A DNA stretch of 64,000 nt, taken from positions 2,807,501-2,871,500 of the forward strand of contig NZ_CP132543.1 of NCBI RefSeq assembly GCF_030845195.1, read 5' to 3'. Origin of the DNA: Sanyastnella coralliicola. Its GTDB lineage: Bacteria > Bacteroidota > Bacteroidia > Flavobacteriales_D > Sanyastnellaceae. Shown in pieces: positions 35,828 through 44,891 of this stretch (position 1 is its first letter; every line of letters begins with the position of its first letter). The translations under genes were made by a program, and so were the position numbers. The notes under the pieces were generated by a model. The model did not search any database. It saw nothing but the letters and a program-made list of their open reading frames with translations, and was not told the origin of the DNA.

Positions 35828-37738
35828 CTAGCGCTTAATGATACGCTTTCGGCCGTAGGCCTGAGAATTCTGATCCATCACCTGCATGAGGTACACCCCA
35901 GGTGCCAAATGAGAAAGATCAATCGTAGACGATCCGTACAGATTGTTTGATTGCTCAACAATGCGTCCGTTCATGTCTAATACTTGAGCGTTGTAAGATC
36001 CAACACCGAACTCAGGAGCAATATTCAGCTGATCCTGGAATGGAACTGGGTAAACGTTGAATTCTATTTCTGCTTGCTCTTCAATATTATTCCACACATT
36101 CGTCATTCCTGCTTTAAATACAGGACGGATCATCACACTCCCTTCGATAGAAGACTGCGTCCATTCTGCACCGAGGCCGAGCTGGAAGAATAATCGAGTT
36201 GGGTTTGTATTCGTGTTCTTGTCAAGACCTACGTAAAGCTCTTCACTCCCGTTTTGGTTGAATCCTACATAGATTGGACCTTCCACCTCAATCGTTTCTT
36301 CGAATTCGTAGAAGGTGAATACGTTGTAGCCATCGTTGTAATAGTATGGCGTCAAGAAGGCGAAGTTGTCTACCAACTCATCTCCGGGCACTCCCCCATC
36401 GTCATTCCAGACACGAAGGTTGAAGCTTTCATTGCTGTTATCTTCTTGGAAAGGTGTCCAGTGAATGAACACGCCCAGCAATGTATCCGGCGTCACCACG
36501 TTATACTTCACCGCAGCTTTTCCTCCGGCTACGTTCAAGCCCCATGCGCTTTCCGCTGAACCATCATCGTATGAGTAATAGTTCTGGAATACCTGTTGGA
36601 ACACTAACGAATCATTGTCAGGCACCCCTACTTTTTCATCGCTCAAAATACCGATGTTGTCAGCATAGAAACTCACGTCAAAGGTCGCTGTCGTGTCACT
36701 TACTGTATCGTCAAAGACAAAGTTGTTCGGTGCACTATTGACAGCGTAATCTGTTGTGAAGAAAGACTCAGGCCCTACTACTACGATGGAGAAGTCATTT
36801 TGGTAATCTTCGATATCCCCTTCGTACTCGATACGGTAACCAGAGGTCACGTTATCAGCCTGAGTAGTTGACAGGTTTCGTTGAAGCGTTGAGGTCGTAC
36901 TGCGCATGAACTGCGTAGGGTTCGTTTGGAAATGCGTCCAAGGCATCGCCGTCAAATCCTGTAGCATGGTGTTCGGGCATTCCACAAAAGCCACTTCGAA
37001 AAAGTCGAAGTTCTCTGGATCAATGTTGTTATTGACGAGTACGTAATCCAAGTGCCAGTGATCCAAATTCCCCGTTAGGGTAGAATAATTTCTAAAACGG
37101 AACTGGAAACCATCTTGCAAGAAGATGTCTTGATCAATTGGAATAAAGACTTGCTGAAACTCTTCGTGTTCAGCTCCTGGTATACTCCACTGATGGAACC
37201 ATGGATTTTCACCGCCAATTGGTGCGAAGAATTCGACTACCAATGAGTCAGGCTCGTCTGGTGAATTCCCTCTTCCACCGCCTTGGTAGAAGAAAGTCAG
37301 GTAAACGTTATCATCTGCTGATAATCCTTCCAGATTAATTGGCAATGAAGTCAACGTATCTGCGGGACCGTAGCTATCAGTGATAAAGTCATAAGGATAA
37401 CCGGTGCGATCAAGACCATCAAGTGTTGCCACTCCAATGGTAGGCGGGTTAATCGGGAATGTACAGTTCACATAAGCTGAAGTATCAGCCCATCGTTGCA
37501 CACTTGCCGGAATCTCAGGATCATTCGTTGGAAGCGAGTAGGTAGCAAAATCATCAAAGAATGGAAGAGACAAGCTCGTCTCACCTCCGCGCTCTAGCTG
37601 ATGACGCTTTTCGAATTGCTGTTCTTTTTTATGCTGCTCTGCCTTCGAGAAATTGATCATGAGGTCGCGCTCCACTTCCTGTCCGAAAACAGTCAAAGCG
37701 AACGACATCAAGACGATCGAGAGTAGGTGTTGTTTCAT
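35828..37738 (-). CDS. exported T9SS type A sorting-domain protein
   Basis: A 636-residue secreted protein (signal MKQHLLSIVLMSFALTVFGQ). The body has a galactose-binding/MAM-like fold region (LPFFDDFATYSLPTNDPEIPASVQRWAD; SLPINLEGLSADDNVYLTFFYQ), and several beta-sandwich segments. The final 80 residues form a type A sorting domain (EIEFNVYPVPFQDQLNIAPEF ... STIDLSHLAPGVYLMQV...RKRIIKR). T9SS would export it and attach or release it at the surface, using the gldKLMN machine encoded in this window. It sits between the PASTA gene and rluD, in one likely operon. Confidence 0.9.
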   Translation of the reverse strand: MKQHLLSIVLMSFALTVFGQEVERDLMINFSKAEQHKKEQQFEKRHQLERGGETSLSLPFFDDFATYSLPTNDPEIPASVQRWADTSAYVNCTFPINPPTIGVATLDGLDRTGYPYDFITDSYGPADTLTSLPINLEGLSADDNVYLTFFYQGGGRGNSPDEPDSLVVEFFAPIGGENPWFHQWSIPGAEHEEFQQVFIPIDQDIFLQDGFQFRFRNYSTLTGNLDHWHLDYVLVNNNIDPENFDFFEVAFVECPNTMLQDLTAMPWTHFQTNPTQFMRSTTSTLQRNLSTTQADNVTSGYRIEYEGDIEDYQNDFSIVVVGPESFFTTDYAVNSAPNNFVFDDTVSDTTATFDVSFYADNIGILSDEKVGVPDNDSLVFQQVFQNYYSYDDGSAESAWGLNVAGGKAAVKYNVVTPDTLLGVFIHWTPFQEDNSNESFNLRVWNDDGGVPGDELVDNFAFLTPYYYNDGYNVFTFYEFEETIEVEGPIYVGFNQNGSEELYVGLDKNTNTNPTRLFFQLGLGAEWTQSSIEGSVMIRPVFKAGMTNVWNNIEEQAEIEFNVYPVPFQDQLNIAPEFGVGSYNAQVLDMNGRIVEQSNNLYGSSTIDLSHLAPGVYLMQVMDQNSQAYGRKRIIKR

Positions 37739-37754
37739 GTTATGGTGTCGGTAT

Positions 37755-38552
37755 CTAAGGAGCTATCGTTGAGTCTGGCTCTATGGCTCTTATCCCTAGG
37801 AAAAGATCCACCAGGCTACCCACCTGAACTCCTTGTTTCCCATCAGCTGTAGGCGATTGTCTGTAGACGCGCGCCATGGCTGAATCACTTTCAGTAAGTA
37901 CTGTGCTGTCGTACAACGTAGAACCAAGGGTTAATCGTGCGTTGTTCAGCGCAATTTCTGCAGAATCAAGCGTCATTCCCTTCAGCGAAGGCATATTTAC
38001 GCGTTCATCTCCCAGCTTACCTATTACAAGTGTAACGCGTTCTCCCCTCCTGATTTGTGCATCTGGCTCGAGCTCTTTCCCTTTGCGAACGACCTTTACA
38101 ACCATTCCCGCGAGAAGCTGATCTTCTACGTATTCCTTCTCGTAACGAATGCCCTTGTTATCGAGGATAATTTCGGCCACACGTTCATTCATTCCTTCTT
38201 CAACCTTTAAGGTTTCTGCTGGTGGAGTCAATCGGTAAACCGTCAAGTAGACTAATCGTCCTTCTTTCACTTCTGCTTCTGCCGGTGGAGATTGTTCGAA
38301 GATTGCTCCTCGTTCTCCCTTTTCAGAATAGACGGAATCAATGACCACATATGTGAGGCTGAGTTCATCTAGTTTACTCGCTGCATCTGCAATCTGCATC
38401 CCCGTCAGGTCAGGCACGTCAACGTGCTCTCCGTGTTCTGTAGACCACGAGAGGTACATGTAAAGCCCCAAAGGAACCAAGACAACAAAGATGAGGGCAA
38501 AGATTAGATTCTTTGCGAAGGTCTTCGAAAAGATAAACTTCAAGAACTCCAT
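37755..38552 (-). CDS. PASTA-domain membrane protein
   Basis: The start at ATG 38552 is favoured because a -7 element lies within the longer frame. The protein has 265 residues: one N-terminal membrane helix (about 14-34, LIFALIFVVLVPLGLYMYL), then three PASTA domains in the periplasm (first opening VDVPDLTGMQIADAASKLDELSL, second about residue 115, third VNMPSLKGMTLDSAEIALNNARL). It has no kinase domain. PASTA domains usually bind peptidoglycan fragments. In other Bacteroidota a PASTA gene lies beside ddl and rluD, so a wall-related role is plausible. Confidence 0.92.
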   Translation of the reverse strand: MEFLKFIFSKTFAKNLIFALIFVVLVPLGLYMYLSWSTEHGEHVDVPDLTGMQIADAASKLDELSLTYVVIDSVYSEKGERGAIFEQSPPAEAEVKEGRLVYLTVYRLTPPAETLKVEEGMNERVAEIILDNKGIRYEKEYVEDQLLAGMVVKVVRKGKELEPDAQIRRGERVTLVIGKLGDERVNMPSLKGMTLDSAEIALNNARLTLGSTLYDSTVLTESDSAMARVYRQSPTADGKQGVQVGSLVDLFLGIRAIEPDSTIAP

Positions 38553-38572
38553 GTGGTTAATCGGTGTGGTTT

Positions 38573-38580
38573 CAAAGATA
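38573..38580 (-). promoter_or_regulatory. -7 element of the PASTA gene promoter (TATCTTTG)
   Basis: TAnnTTTG on the minus strand, 20 bases upstream of ATG 38552 and inside the longer reading frame (to 38585). No TTG found at the normal distance. Confidence 0.5.
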
Positions 38581-38654
38581 ACCAAATGCCCTTCCCCGCT
38601 AGAGGCTAGACATTTGTCGAACAGGGTTATAGGCTAAACGCCTTCCGAGTTCGA

Positions 38655-40898
38655 TTATTTGGTCATTGCATCACCGATCGAGTTCTGGTAGATATCTCCC
38701 AGATCTTGAACGAAACCGTAGTGCTCACCGTCAACTACCATCTTGCCTTTTGTGACATGTCCGAGTAGTGTCAAAGGAATACCGTGCTCACCAACCATAT
38801 CGATGAACTCTTCTTCGTAGTCTTCTGTTACCGAAACAACGATACGGCTTTGAGACTCCCCGAAGAGGAAGGCATCTTTACGTACCTCTGAATCAGACAC
38901 AACGTCGAATCCAAGTCCACCTGGTAGCCCCATTTCGAAGAGTGCTACGAACAACCCACCATCAGCCACATCGTGACATGCGTTGATGAAGTTGTTCTTG
39001 ATCAAGTCTTGCACACATTTTTGCAGCTTCAACTCCTCCTGCATCTCGAAGTGAGGTGCTGGAGATAGACGCACATTGTGCACGCTTGATAGGTATTCTG
39101 ATGAATTGATATCGTTTCGCGACTCACCCAATAAGAAGATCAAATCTCCTTTGTATTTGAAATCAAGCGACATGTGCGTCGACTTATCTTTCAATACACC
39201 CAACATACCAATCGTTGGCGTCGGGAATACAGGCTTAGCCGTACCGTCTGAATCTACAGTCTGGTTGTAGAAGCTTACGTTTCCTCCAGTTACTGGAGTT
39301 TCGAATTGACGACAAGCTTCTGACATTCCTTTGATAGCACCAACGAACTGCCAGTACACTTCTGGGTTGTATGGATTTCCGAAGTTCAAACAGTTGGTAA
39401 TCGCTGAAGGAATACCTCCTGAACATGTAATGTTACGAGCCGCCTCAGCTACCGCGATCATTGTTCCTTTCTCTGGATCATTGTTCACGTAACGTGCGTT
39501 ACAATCAACAGTCAAAGCAATAGCACGGTTGGTTCCTTTGATGTTCACCACACCGGCATCTGAAGGGCGGTTGGTCCCCATGTTGCCAGTACCCACCATG
39601 CTATCATACTGTTCCCACACCCAGCGCTTAGAAGCGATGTTGTAGTTAGAAAGCATCTTGCGCGCTGTGATGACCATGTCTTTTGGTTCTTCGATTTGAT
39701 CAATCGAGAACTTCTGCGCTTCAGCGTAGTATGCTGGCTCTGAGTATTCACGTTCGTAAACTGGAGCACCGCCACCAAGAACCAATGATTCTGCCGGCAC
39801 TTCTGCCACGATCTCTCCATGATTAAAGTAGCGGATGTTTGGTGAATCCGTTACCTCACCAATGTTCACAGCGTTCAAATCCCACTTCTCGAAGATGTCT
39901 TCTACGATTTGTTCTTTCCCTTTATGAACAACAACCAACATACGTTCTTGAGATTCAGAAAGTAGAATCTCGAACGGTTTCATATCCGCTTGACGCAGCG
40001 GAACCTTATCAAGGTGGATATCCATTCCCACTCCACCAGCTGCACTCATTTCACATGATGAACAGGTAATTCCTGCTGCACCCATGTCTTGCATACCAAC
40101 GATGGCGTCAGTGTTGGCAAGTTCGAGCGTTGCTTCAAGCAATAGTTTCTCTTGGAATGGGTCTCCTACCTGAACTGAAGGAAGATCATTCGCTGAGTCT
40201 TCCGTAATGTCTTTAGATGCGAACGAAGCCCCTTGAATTCCGTCTTTACCTGTAGCAGAACCTACAATGTAAACCGGGTTTCCTGGTCCTTTCGATGTCG
40301 CAGAAATGATCTTGTCAGTCGTGAGGATACCCGCAGACATGGCGTTCACGAGTGGATTCACTTGGTAAGACTCATCGAAGAATACTTCTCCTCCAACCAC
40401 CGGAATACCGAAGGCATTTCCGTAGTCACCAATTCCTTTCACTACCCCTTCGAGTAGCCACTTCGTACGTGGGTTCTCTAGCTTTCCAAAACGGAGGCTA
40501 TTCAGCTGAGCAACCGGACGTGCTCCCATCGTAAAGATGTCTCGGTTGATTCCTCCAACACCCGTTGCTGCACCTTGATAAGGCTCAATTGCTGAAGGGT
40601 GATTGTGGCTTTCAATCTTGAATGCACACCCCAATCCATCACCAATATCCACCAATCCGGCGTTTTCTTCTCCGGCTTTTACCAACATGTGCGGACCGTC
40701 TTTAGGGAGGGTCTTCAACCACTTGATGGAGTTCTTGTAAGAACAGTGCTCACTCCACATAACAGAGTAAACACACATTTCCGTGAAATTAGGTGTTCGT
40801 CCGAGGATCGATTTGATCTGTTCGAACTCTTCTGGCAATAGACCCATTTCTTGGGCCTGATCGAGGGTAGCTAGCTCCTGGGCTGCGGCTGTACTCAT
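38655..40898 (-). CDS. purL: phosphoribosylformylglycinamidine synthase, PurL (small type)
   Basis: Fourth step of purine synthesis: ATP-dependent amination of FGAR to FGAM. At 747 residues it is the small PurL, which needs PurQ (glutaminase) and PurS. Features: the N-terminal linker with [23 protein letters not shown], the metal/ATP loop [24 protein letters not shown], and the [11 protein letters not shown] and second ATP-binding half. C-terminal ends with [15 protein letters not shown]. No purQ or purS in the window. Possible promoter TACTTTTG at 40918-40925. Confidence 0.98.
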   Translation of the reverse strand: MSTAAAQELATLDQAQEMGLLPEEFEQIKSILGRTPNFTEMCVYSVMWSEHCSYKNSIKWLKTLPKDGPHMLVKAGEENAGLVDIGDGLGCAFKIESHNHPSAIEPYQGAATGVGGINRDIFTMGARPVAQLNSLRFGKLENPRTKWLLEGVVKGIGDYGNAFGIPVVGGEVFFDESYQVNPLVNAMSAGILTTDKIISATSKGPGNPVYIVGSATGKDGIQGASFASKDITEDSANDLPSVQVGDPFQEKLLLEATLELANTDAIVGMQDMGAAGITCSSCEMSAAGGVGMDIHLDKVPLRQADMKPFEILLSESQERMLVVVHKGKEQIVEDIFEKWDLNAVNIGEVTDSPNIRYFNHGEIVAEVPAESLVLGGGAPVYEREYSEPAYYAEAQKFSIDQIEEPKDMVITARKMLSNYNIASKRWVWEQYDSMVGTGNMGTNRPSDAGVVNIKGTNRAIALTVDCNARYVNNDPEKGTMIAVAEAARNITCSGGIPSAITNCLNFGNPYNPEVYWQFVGAIKGMSEACRQFETPVTGGNVSFYNQTVDSDGTAKPVFPTPTIGMLGVLKDKSTHMSLDFKYKGDLIFLLGESRNDINSSEYLSSVHNVRLSPAPHFEMQEELKLQKCVQDLIKNNFINACHDVADGGLFVALFEMGLPGGLGFDVVSDSEVRKDAFLFGESQSRIVVSVTEDYEEEFIDMVGEHGIPLTLLGHVTKGKMVVDGEHYGFVQDLGDIYQNSIGDAMTK

Positions 40899-40917
40899 TT
40901 GACAAGAAACTTTGAGG

Positions 40918-40925
40918 CAAAAGTA
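40918..40925 (-). promoter_or_regulatory. candidate -7 element of purL (TACTTTTG)
   Basis: A perfect TAnnTTTG element 20 bases upstream of the purL ATG; the leader would be about 12 bases. No TTG at the normal distance. No purine riboswitch was seen. Confidence 0.45.
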
Positions 40926-41056
40926 CGTTTTTCAGCTTGATCCAGGTAGTAGAGTTTTACCCCGATTCATACAGGATATGAACAACGTAGAACCATGTGG
41001 ACTTCACTGCATACTCTTAGCTCAAAACCTAGACTAGACAGAGTCTACAGAACAAA

Positions 41057-41087
41057 TTGACCTACACCATGAAATTCCTTACCTTCG
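41057..41087 (+). promoter_or_regulatory. candidate dtd promoter (TTG-N20-TACCTTCG)
   Basis: TTG (41057-41059) and TACCTTCG (41080-41087), one base off TAnnTTTG. It ends 4 bases before the GTG start, so the dtd mRNA may be nearly leaderless. Confidence 0.4.
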
Positions 41088-41091
41088 AAAT

Positions 41092-41544
41092 GTGCGGATC
41101 GTCATACAACGTGTAAGTCGAGCTTCGGTAGAGGTAGAAGGAGAGATCATCGGTGAAATAGATCAAGGCTTTATGATCTTGGTTGGGATCAGCGTCGATG
41201 ACCAAGAGGAAGACGCGGATTGGCTGGCAAGCAAAGTAGCTTCTTTGCGAGTTTTCGCTGACGCGGAAGGAAAAATGAATCTTGACATACGTAACGTCAA
41301 TGGCAACTGCCTGGTGATAAGCCAGTTTACGCTGCATGCAAAGTACAAGAAGGGAACCAGACCTTCTTTTATCCACGCAGCAAGACCTGACCAAGCCGTT
41401 CCGCTTTACGAGCACTTCTGTACGAAGTTATCTGAAGCCATCGGCAAACCAGTGCAGCGCGGGGAATTCGGAGCGATGATGAATGTATCATTAGTGAACG
41501 AAGGACCGGTGACGATTGTGATGGATACGCATGATAAGGCTTAG
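41092..41544 (+). CDS. dtd: D-aminoacyl-tRNA deacylase
   Basis: A 150-residue homodimeric enzyme that hydrolyses D-amino acids (and Gly) mischarged to tRNA. The GTG start at 41092 gives the family start (MRIVIQRVSRASVEVEG). The specificity motifs are intact: SQFTLHA (the SQFTL motif) and the NxGPVT motif (NEGPVTIVMD). The stop codon and the last two residues (K-A) lie inside a 7-base repeat tract (AAGGCTT), so the C-terminus was shaped by the repeat. Confidence 0.95.
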   Translation: MRIVIQRVSRASVEVEGEIIGEIDQGFMILVGISVDDQEEDADWLASKVASLRVFADAEGKMNLDIRNVNGNCLVISQFTLHAKYKKGTRPSFIHAARPDQAVPLYEHFCTKLSEAIGKPVQRGEFGAMMNVSLVNEGPVTIVMDTHDKA

Positions 41545-41567
41545 GGCTTAAGGCGTATGGCTTAAGG
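41535..41567. repeat. 7-base tandem repeat overlapping the end of dtd
   Basis: AAGGCTT AGGGCTT AAGGCGT ATGGCTT AAGG, starting within the dtd C-terminal codons and providing the TAG stop. Confidence 0.8.
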
Positions 41568-41621
41568 ACTGAGCAGACTTTTTTACTACGACAAGACTAC
41601 TATTAAACTTAACCGTTTGCT

Positions 41622-42149
41622 ATGCGTACTGTAAGATCCGTGCTATGGAAGTCCATAGTGCTTCTCTTGACAATTTCATGCCTGTGGTGGACCTACCTCG
41701 ATAAATTCATCATCCCAACGCTTATGGGAGAGGTGGAAATTCATGGTGTACTCTACATTACTGCTGTACTGCTTCTAGTTGTCTTTTTTGGATTGACCAT
41801 GATGCTCGGGTTGACACTGAAAAGCATGGTATACCATCGAAACTGGATTAGCCTCAACGACGGAGTCATCGTAGACTACTCTTCTTTTACACGCTGGAAA
41901 CGCGTCATCCCGCTCGAAAAACTACTACTTGTTGACCCACTCGAATTGCCAGATGCCGAAATCAACTTCCCTCAAGAGGTAGGACAAAAAGAACCACTCT
42001 ACTTGCGTCTTGAAGATGAGAAGAACCCATACTTCCTTCGTCAGTTGCTTATTCATGATGAACACTTCAGCAGGCTCATCACACGCCGAAAAGACTTGGT
42101 AGATTTTTTAGATGAAGTGATTGTTGAGCGTAAACGAATGACGGCTTAG
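41622..42149 (+). CDS. two-helix membrane protein, hypothetical
   Basis: A 175-residue protein with two membrane helices (about residues 9-28 and 44-66) and a cytosolic C-terminal domain (about 70-175) of the PH-like type (ISLNDGVIVDYSSFTRWKRVIPLEKLLLVDPLELPD). Many Bacteroidota carry such PH-like membrane proteins without a known role. Codon use and layout fit a real gene. It stands between two repeat tracts and no neighbour gives a hint. Confidence 0.6.
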   Translation: MRTVRSVLWKSIVLLLTISCLWWTYLDKFIIPTLMGEVEIHGVLYITAVLLLVVFFGLTMMLGLTLKSMVYHRNWISLNDGVIVDYSSFTRWKRVIPLEKLLLVDPLELPDAEINFPQEVGQKEPLYLRLEDEKNPYFLRQLLIHDEHFSRLITRRKDLVDFLDEVIVERKRMTA

Positions 42150-42151
42150 AG

Positions 42152-42312
42152 GAACGCGGGATGCGGATCGCGGATCGCGGTTCAGTGGCTTTTGATAAGC
42201 TGAAATCTGTTAGCGATGATCCTCGTCAAGACAATAACTCTTTATAATCACTAAATAGACCTCATACCGCGATCTGCGATCCGCAATCTGCATTCCGCGA
42301 TCCGCGATCCAT
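42152..42312. repeat. 7-base repeats as two inverted arms (GCGGATC ... GATCCGC)
   Basis: Left arm 42152-42186 holds GCGGATC/GCGGTTC words; the right arm 42266-42312 holds CCGCGAT/CTGCGAT/CCGCAAT words. The arms are inverse to each other with an ordinary 80-base AT-rich centre, so a large hairpin could form between the membrane-protein gene and the T9SS gene. Confidence 0.8.
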
Positions 42313-44574
42313 TTACCTTTGAATGATTACGCGTTGACGTAGAGGTTCTACCCCCTTCCCTAGCTCCAACACAAAGAAATACACACCGCTTGCTACATCT
42401 AACTGCAGCTCATTGCGGCTCATCCAGTGCGCCTGGACTTGTCTGCCTCGGGAGTCGTAGATCTTGACGTTTCCTTTTTGGGCGCCTTGCAGGCGGAACA
42501 CTCCGTTTCCTGGATTTGGGTAGACGGAGAAACCACTGTGTAATCGTTCAACGGAGCGGATGATTGAGTGGTCGAATTCACCGTTGTAGTCTGTTTGTCT
42601 GATTCGGTAGTAGCTCACCCCGAAAAGAGGATCACGATCAACGAATTGATAGCTCTGCGGTTCAGTAGTTGTTCCAGCGCCAAGAACGTTTCCTATGTCT
42701 TCCCATATCTCGCCATCTGCGGATCGTTCAACGGTGAAGTATTCATTGTTAATCTCGGTGGCGGTTTGCCATTGGCAGAGTACCTCTTGGTCTTGACTGA
42801 TCAACTTTGCTTGAAAATCTAGCCACTCAACTGGCAATAGAATTTGAGCGCAGGTCACAATCACGTTGTCTGCTACTGTGATGGTTGAACCGTCACACAA
42901 GGTGTATACTGCTTCAGCAACGAAAGCCTCCGTGTCTTGGTCAGGACAAATTTCAATCGAGGCCCCTGATCCAATGAAGCCATCGTCTTGGCTGTACCAA
43001 TTGATGTCAACGATCGAGTTACCGCTAGGAGTGAAACGCCACGCTTCATTACCAGCTGTCCATGGACCGGTTTGACGTGAATCAGGAGTCACACCTGCGG
43101 TACCAGTCGCGTTCTGAACTCCAATCAATGCATTTCCGCTATTCCAGCCTGTGCAGGTTTCTTTTTGCTCTACGTATACCTCGATGACATTGGTCGTTTC
43201 GTAAAGCACAATCTGTGATGTACTCGTCATGGCGTTACATGAAAAATGGCACACTCCGTCGTAGTTCACCACAAAAACGCGACATGGCGCTGTACCGAGC
43301 ACGGCGTATCTCGCCGCACCACAAACCGAAGGATCGATATCGTGGTAGATCCCGAAGATGCTGTTCAACGGAAGGTTTGGATCTGGGCAACTCTCGTTGA
43401 AGGCCCATCCACAGTACCCTCCAGCGTCTGCCAGATTGAAAGAAATCACTCCATTAGAACCTACGATGATTTGCGAGTAATTCGTCCCATAGAAACAGAA
43501 ATCGAAAGGAAGACTAATCACGTCTGACCAAACGTCATCTGTATTGATGGAAAACTGAGTTCCCGTATTGTAAGGATATGGAGGGTTGTATGCGATTCCA
43601 CACGCCTCATAATCTGTCGTCTCTCCAGTTTCGAAATAGTCAGCAGTTAAAGTGAGGTTTTCGCAAGGATCAGAACATTCTGGGATGGCAATATCTGCTC
43701 CTAGGTCAATCTCTGGACATCCTGTGGGGTCAGAGGAAAAACAATCAATACAAGAACCATCATCACACTGGGCCAATGGATCATAGTTTGCTGCAGTCGG
43801 ATCAGTGCACCCTGTAACTGTGTTCCCTACCACAAAGGTGAAGGTTCCAGCTGTTCCTGAGGTACTTCCATTCACTGGGTCATTGTAAGTCCATGAAATC
43901 TCACCATCCCATGTCCCACCACCAGCAGTAATCGTATAACACCCCTCGGTCAAGCAAAGCGCATCTGTTTGAAAGGAACCGGTCAACATCGTCCCCGATG
44001 CCACCACTGTTCCGCCGCTATCATAAATCTGATACGTCGCTCCGTTCCATCCATCTGCGAAAGAATCAAAAAGGTCTATGGACGCACAAACGTCATAACA
44101 GCACGCATTCGCGTTCGAATCAGCCGCATTGTAATTACAGGCTGAAGGGTCGTTGCAGCCATCAAGCGCTGCACATGAATCTAAGGTCACTGTGAAACTA
44201 GGAAGTGAAGTAAAGTTCGAACCACAGAAATACTCGTTTACCTGAACGGTGTAGGTTCCTGTTGTAGTTGCAGTGAATGTTACTTGTGATTGGAGGCCGC
44301 AGAAATCGTCGTTATAAGCAGCAACAGTCAATCCCGGGTCGAAAATGGTGATCTGAGAATCCCATCCTCCACCACAGGTCGATACCGTATAGGTGCACCC
44401 TGCCGTAGCTTGTATGCTGTACTGATCTCCACCCCATACGTTGGTAAGCGTCACGGTATTCCCAACCCCAGCCGGAGTCACGTCACCCCAATTTATTCCG
44501 CCATACCCGCACTGGGCAATGGATTCAGATGATAAAAAAGTCAGTAGCACTAAAAGCAGACAGAGCCCCCGCAT
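42313..44574 (-). CDS. exported multi-domain T9SS type A cargo protein
   Basis: The start at ATG 44574 gives a signal peptide (MRGLCLLLVLLTFLSSESIAQ) and 753 residues; the GTG at 44595 adds 7 residues. The body carries beta-rich repeats with GGGWDSQITIFD and LFDSFADGWNGATYQIYDSGG (a lectin-like motif), and cysteine-rich metal-binding-like segments (CNDPSACNYNAAD; CTDPTAANYDPLAQCDDGSC). A T9SS type A domain ends the protein (SVYPNPGNGVFRLQGAQKG ... VASGVYFFVLELG ... RQRVIIQR). Its last 180 residues are clearly related to those of the neighbouring cargo at 44892-47126. Confidence 0.9.
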   Translation of the reverse strand: MRGLCLLLVLLTFLSSESIAQCGYGGINWGDVTPAGVGNTVTLTNVWGGDQYSIQATAGCTYTVSTCGGGWDSQITIFDPGLTVAAYNDDFCGLQSQVTFTATTTGTYTVQVNEYFCGSNFTSLPSFTVTLDSCAALDGCNDPSACNYNAADSNANACCYDVCASIDLFDSFADGWNGATYQIYDSGGTVVASGTMLTGSFQTDALCLTEGCYTITAGGGTWDGEISWTYNDPVNGSTSGTAGTFTFVVGNTVTGCTDPTAANYDPLAQCDDGSCIDCFSSDPTGCPEIDLGADIAIPECSDPCENLTLTADYFETGETTDYEACGIAYNPPYPYNTGTQFSINTDDVWSDVISLPFDFCFYGTNYSQIIVGSNGVISFNLADAGGYCGWAFNESCPDPNLPLNSIFGIYHDIDPSVCGAARYAVLGTAPCRVFVVNYDGVCHFSCNAMTSTSQIVLYETTNVIEVYVEQKETCTGWNSGNALIGVQNATGTAGVTPDSRQTGPWTAGNEAWRFTPSGNSIVDINWYSQDDGFIGSGASIEICPDQDTEAFVAEAVYTLCDGSTITVADNVIVTCAQILLPVEWLDFQAKLISQDQEVLCQWQTATEINNEYFTVERSADGEIWEDIGNVLGAGTTTEPQSYQFVDRDPLFGVSYYRIRQTDYNGEFDHSIIRSVERLHSGFSVYPNPGNGVFRLQGAQKGNVKIYDSRGRQVQAHWMSRNELQLDVASGVYFFVLELGKGVEPLRQRVIIQR

Positions 44575-44683
44575 ACATCGCAATGCTCGGCTCACAATAG
44601 TCAGATTTAGTAGGTTCGATTACAATGTACTAGGATTATTCTGCATTCACACGGATTTTTCGACGAAAAGGATGAAATGGTAG

Positions 44684-44771
44684 ACGGTGGACGGTGGACG
44701 GTGGACGGTGGACGGTGGACGGTGGACGGTGGACGGTGGACGGTGGACGGTGGACGGTGGACGGTGGACGG
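44684..44771. repeat. 7-base minisatellite (ACGGTGG), 12 full copies
   Basis: Twelve perfect tandem copies of ACGGTGG (44684-44767) plus ACGG. It is the cleanest of the heptad arrays and lies upstream of the T9SS cargo gene (start 44574). Identical copies suggest recent expansion, so copy number is likely to vary between strains. Confidence 0.97.
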
Positions 44772-44839
44772 AATTTAGATAAATAGGTGACTTAGCTGAA
44801 CGATTAGACACTATTTAGAACATAATCTATTAGCAAAAA

Positions 44840-44867
44840 ACGGACGCCGGATGCCGGATGCCGGATA
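44840..44867. repeat. 7-base repeat (GCCGGAT)
   Basis: CGGACGCC GGATGCC GGATGCC GGATA, three near-perfect heptads, between the minisatellite and the next gene. Confidence 0.8.
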
Positions 44868-44891
44868 AAGAGTAAAGGAGCGGAAGCCCTA

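Noticed and set aside
44684-44771. CRISPR-like repeat array
   Set aside because: Units are 7 bases in direct tandem with no spacers and no cas genes nearby; it is a minisatellite.
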